From the NCBI RefSeq assembly GCF_003382565.3, contig NZ_CP086253.1:3596001-3660000 (forward strand): a stretch of DNA of 64,000 nt, written 5' to 3'. Position 1 is the first letter of the stretch. Each line of letters begins with the position of its first letter. The notes beneath the pieces are model-generated. The model was given only the letters and a program-made list of their open reading frames with translations. It was not told the DNA's origin and did not search any database. Shown here piece after piece: positions 61,742 through 64,000 of this stretch. The position numbers were made by a program, and so were the translations under genes. Source of the DNA: Pectobacterium aquaticum (GTDB lineage Bacteria; Pseudomonadota; Gammaproteobacteria; Enterobacterales; Enterobacteriaceae).

Positions 61742-63070
61742 ATGACCAATCAGACTGATATCACCGCAACGCTTGCCCACCACATCATCCATAGCGAACC
61801 CAATCGAGAAGCGATTGATGCTGCCCGTGACGGGGTGACTGACTTCGTTTCCACCGCACTTCCCATCGTACAGGGTGCGATTGCCGATAGCGGGCTCGCG
61901 CCGTTAAAGCAGGTATTCAGCGGCACGGACAGCCTGACACGTAGTCTGATCCTGGGTTATGCCGGTCACGTACTGGACTTTGACGATTATCATCCGGCGT
62001 TTCGCGGCCACCCCAGCACCGTCATTCTGCCCGCCCTGTTTGCTCTGGCCGCAGAAGATCCTGCCGTGACGGAAGAAGCGTTTTTGACGGCCTATGTGAT
62101 CGGCGTGGAAGCCGCAGGCAGAATCGGGCTGGCATGTGGCCCGCGTCATTACAGCCTCGGTTACCACAACACGGCTACGCTCGGCGCTATCGCCGCCGCT
62201 GCCGCTGCCGCACGTCTGGCTGGTGCTTCGGTAGAGCAGACGCAAACCATTCTTGGTCTGGCCGCCACGCAGGCCGCCGGGCTGCGGGCGCAGTTTGGTT
62301 CAGCGGTCAAACCACTACACGCCGGGCTTTCCGCCAGAGCGGGGCTAACCGCCGTCAAGCTGGGCTTGGCGGGTTTCGAGGGCAACACACAGCAGGTGAT
62401 TGACGCCTTTCTTGCGGCGCATGGCGATCAAAAACAGCAGCCGGAGCTGCTGGTTGAAAACTGGGGCGCGCCGTGGCGCATGCTGTCTCCCGGTCTGGAA
62501 TTCAAACGCTACCCGACCTGTGGCGGCACCCACAGCGCCGCAGAAGCCGCGTTTGCGCTGCGGGAACAGTGGTATAAGCAGAAGGGTGCGGATGCCGATC
62601 TGGCCGACGCTATCGAACAGATCACGGTGACCTTCCCGCCGGGCGGCGATGTCGCCCCCTTTATCCGCAATGCCACAAACGGCGTAGAAGCGCGTTTCAG
62701 TCTGGAATATGTGATTGCAGCGGCGCTGATTGAAGGGGAACTGAAGCTGGCACATTTTTCGGAAGCACCAGTTGAAACCACAATCTCCGCACTGGCGAAT
62801 CGCGTCATACGCCGTGCCGATGAAACCGCACCACCCGACGAGCTTGACCCGGAAGCGCGTTTTCATGAGGTTACGCTGCACTTGCGTAACGGCAGCACGC
62901 TAATCCAGCGCACCACACGTCAGGAAACCTCGGCGCGCCCTACCGATCTCCGTGCCAAGCTGCGGCAAACGATCGGTTCGCTGGCGCATCTCAACAGCAG
63001 CCAGATCGCCGACCGCTGCGCATTACGGCAGGAAGGCGATCTACGCTATTTGCTTGGGCTGTTGTTTTAA
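61742..63070 (+). CDS. MmgE/PrpD family protein
   Basis: 442 residues. LILGYAGHVLDFDDYHPAFR and HPSTVILPALFALA, GYHNTATLGAIAAAAAAARL, and FKRYPTCGGTHSAAEAAFAL match the MmgE/PrpD family (2-methylcitrate dehydratase-like fold; also cis-aconitate decarboxylase and iminodisuccinate epimerase). The usual partners prpBC are not here, so it is not the propionate enzyme by context. Its stop codon lies in the first unit of a 17-bp tandem repeat. Confidence 0.85.
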   Translation: MTNQTDITATLAHHIIHSEPNREAIDAARDGVTDFVSTALPIVQGAIADSGLAPLKQVFSGTDSLTRSLILGYAGHVLDFDDYHPAFRGHPSTVILPALFALAAEDPAVTEEAFLTAYVIGVEAAGRIGLACGPRHYSLGYHNTATLGAIAAAAAAARLAGASVEQTQTILGLAATQAAGLRAQFGSAVKPLHAGLSARAGLTAVKLGLAGFEGNTQQVIDAFLAAHGDQKQQPELLVENWGAPWRMLSPGLEFKRYPTCGGTHSAAEAAFALREQWYKQKGADADLADAIEQITVTFPPGGDVAPFIRNATNGVEARFSLEYVIAAALIEGELKLAHFSEAPVETTISALANRVIRRADETAPPDELDPEARFHEVTLHLRNGSTLIQRTTRQETSARPTDLRAKLRQTIGSLAHLNSSQIADRCALRQEGDLRYLLGLLF

Positions 63071-63132
63071 CAAGATGCCAGTTTTAACAAGATGCCAGTT
63101 TTAACAAGATGCCGGTTTTAGCGGGATGCCGG
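63065..63132. repeat. 17-bp tandem repeat, four copies, across two stop codons
   Basis: TTTTAACAAGATGCCAG at 63065-63081 and 63082-63098, with a one-base variant at 63099-63115 and a diverged copy TTTTAGCGGGATGCCGG at 63116-63132. The first copy includes the stop of the MmgE/PrpD gene; the last includes the stop and final codons of the convergent hydrolase. Confidence 0.9.
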
Positions 63133-64000
63133 CTTTAGCCACTGGTCCAAAAAGCTAAAGACTTCTTCCTGCTGCTCTTGATAGAAAACGTGTCCCAGCT
63201 CAGGCCAGATCTTGGTTTGCAGCTTGCTGTCCGCCCGCTGGGATTGCCACACCTTGTGCATTTTGGCGTAGGCGTCTTCAACGGATTGCGTCGGGAACAG
63301 TTTGTCTTTGCCGCCGTTAAATAACAGCATCGGTTTTGGCGCGGCGACGCTCGCCACATCCGGGAAATCAAAGCGTGTCGGTAACCCCGGATGCAGCATA
63401 TAGAATGCCGACTGCCCTCTCAGCACATTGTTGCCTGGCGTCATCAGGCCATCGTACGTGCCAATCCAGGACACCGCTGCCGTTGCCGCCACCTTATCGG
63501 ACAGCGCGGCGAGCTGCCAGGCACGGTAGGCACCCATCGAGAAACCGACGACGCCAATACGTTGCTTATCAACCTGTTCAAGCGATGCCAGAAAATCCGT
63601 TGCCCGCATGTCTTCGTAGGCCATCAGCCCCGCGAGCGAGCGCCCCAGATTAAAGAAATTGCTCGCCAGCGCCTGCTGCTGCTCATATTTGATCGGCCCA
63701 CGCGATCCCCAACCGAGTGCATCCACCGCCAGCACCACATAGCCCCGCTTCGCCAGTTCATCCCCGACAAAGCGCCCAGTGAAAAACTTATCGGCCCACG
63801 CCTGTGCGGAATCAAGCTGCTCGTTATTCCCCCACGGCTTGATCATCTTCTCTTTGCCGATATCAAACTTCGCGCCATGATCGTGTAGCAGGATGACCGC
63901 AGGATGCGGCCCCGCGCTTTTTGGGGTCAGGAGCAGCGCGTCTACGCGGCTTTCATCGGTCAGATTAAAGGCAATTTTCTCTGCCGTGTAGCTGCCGCGA
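63118..64000 (-). CDS. Dienelactone-hydrolase-like alpha/beta hydrolase (partial)
   Basis: The frame enters from the right edge (start outside the window); 293 residues are visible. Upstream AVILLHDHGAKFDIGKEKMI shows the oxyanion-hole region. Nucleophile elbow GVVGFSMGAYRAWQLA, acid LFNGGKDKLFPTQ and His in WPELGHVFYQEQQEE complete the triad. Similar to the dienelactone hydrolase / abhydrolase_7 group of large esterases. Substrate is unknown. The N-terminus beyond 64000 may include a signal peptide, as relatives often have. Confidence 0.82.
   Translation of the reverse strand, partial: RGSYTAEKIAFNLTDESRVDALLLTPKSAGPHPAVILLHDHGAKFDIGKEKMIKPWGNNEQLDSAQAWADKFFTGRFVGDELAKRGYVVLAVDALGWGSRGPIKYEQQQALASNFFNLGRSLAGLMAYEDMRATDFLASLEQVDKQRIGVVGFSMGAYRAWQLAALSDKVAATAAVSWIGTYDGLMTPGNNVLRGQSAFYMLHPGLPTRFDFPDVASVAAPKPMLLFNGGKDKLFPTQSVEDAYAKMHKVWQSQRADSKLQTKIWPELGHVFYQEQQEEVFSFLDQWLKPASR

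Noticed and set aside
61742..63070. 2-methylcitrate dehydratase (prpD) of propionate use
   Set aside because: No prpB, prpC or prpE nearby and the family has many other functions.
1..64000. tRNA or rRNA genes
   Set aside because: I saw no cloverleaf with conserved TTC-loop sequence and CCA-type 3' end, and no rRNA sequence.

Overview
The window looks like chromosomal DNA of a soft-rot plant pathogen of the Pectobacterium type (Enterobacterales, Pectobacteriaceae). This rests on housekeeping genes with enterobacterial sequence and order (tyrB; yjbQ-uvrA divergent from ssb; yacL-acnB), on a repeat that matches the 28-nt type I-F CRISPR repeat known from Pectobacterium, and on many plant-sugar catabolic loci. 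The species call is inference. Function assignments come from reading translated products and motifs; no database search was possible.

Layout. 1-6.99 kb: end of an Lrp/AsnC regulator, a YitT membrane protein, tyrB, a DUF45/M48-type metallohydrolase, a collapsed IS1 remnant, a degenerate I-F CRISPR mini-locus, yjbQ and uvrA. 6.99-11.5 kb: ssb, with a group II intron starting at the base after its stop codon. The intron has an intact-looking domain V. Its maturase gene has a one-base frameshift and is split by an ISAs1-family IS with a clean 10-bp target duplication. The hairpin that probably terminated ssb now lies 3.9 kb downstream. 11.5-12.9 kb: small accessory genes (GIY-YIG-like, GNAT) and a 20-bp tandem repeat.

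12.96-25.8 kb: a divergent carbohydrate locus. Leftward: an 820-aa toroid-type protein, a GH105 unsaturated uronyl hydrolase, a MalK/F/G-type importer and a LacI regulator. Rightward: a sugar-binding protein, a truncated and a full BadF-type kinase, and a Tat-exported metallophosphoesterase. 26.2-28.8 kb: a zinc ABC importer under a near-perfect Zur box, with a translationally coupled 36-aa membrane ORF in front. 29.0-40.0 kb: a mannoside locus (ABC importer, GH38 alpha-mannosidase, ROK kinase, LacI regulator, aldose epimerase) with a shared GTTTAnTAAAC-like motif in its promoters.

40.0-49.8 kb: an acid-sugar locus with DeoR regulator, D-threonate 4-phosphate dehydrogenase (pdxA2), D-threonate kinase (dtnK), Fe-alcohol dehydrogenase, DHDPS/NAL-type aldolase, Na+/solute symporter, cytosolic sialidase-fold BNR protein, YhcH/NanQ-like anomerase and an SDR. 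Together these steps form a chemically complete route from the rhamnogalacturonan-II sugar Dha (3-deoxy-D-lyxo-2-heptulosaric acid) to pyruvate, DHAP and CO2. I propose this as the main new system in the window; it is inference.

49.8-54.1 kb: a LacI-family regulator with two tandem helix-turn-helix domains, divergent from an ascorbate-type PTS and a fructose-6-phosphate aldolase. 54.1-58.0 kb: yacL, acnB and a BigR/YgaV-type ArsR regulator. 58.1-61.6 kb: a catecholate-type TonB-dependent receptor divergent from an AraC regulator. 61.7-64 kb: an MmgE/PrpD-family protein and an alpha/beta hydrolase that runs off the window, with a 17-bp tandem repeat spanning both of their stop codons.
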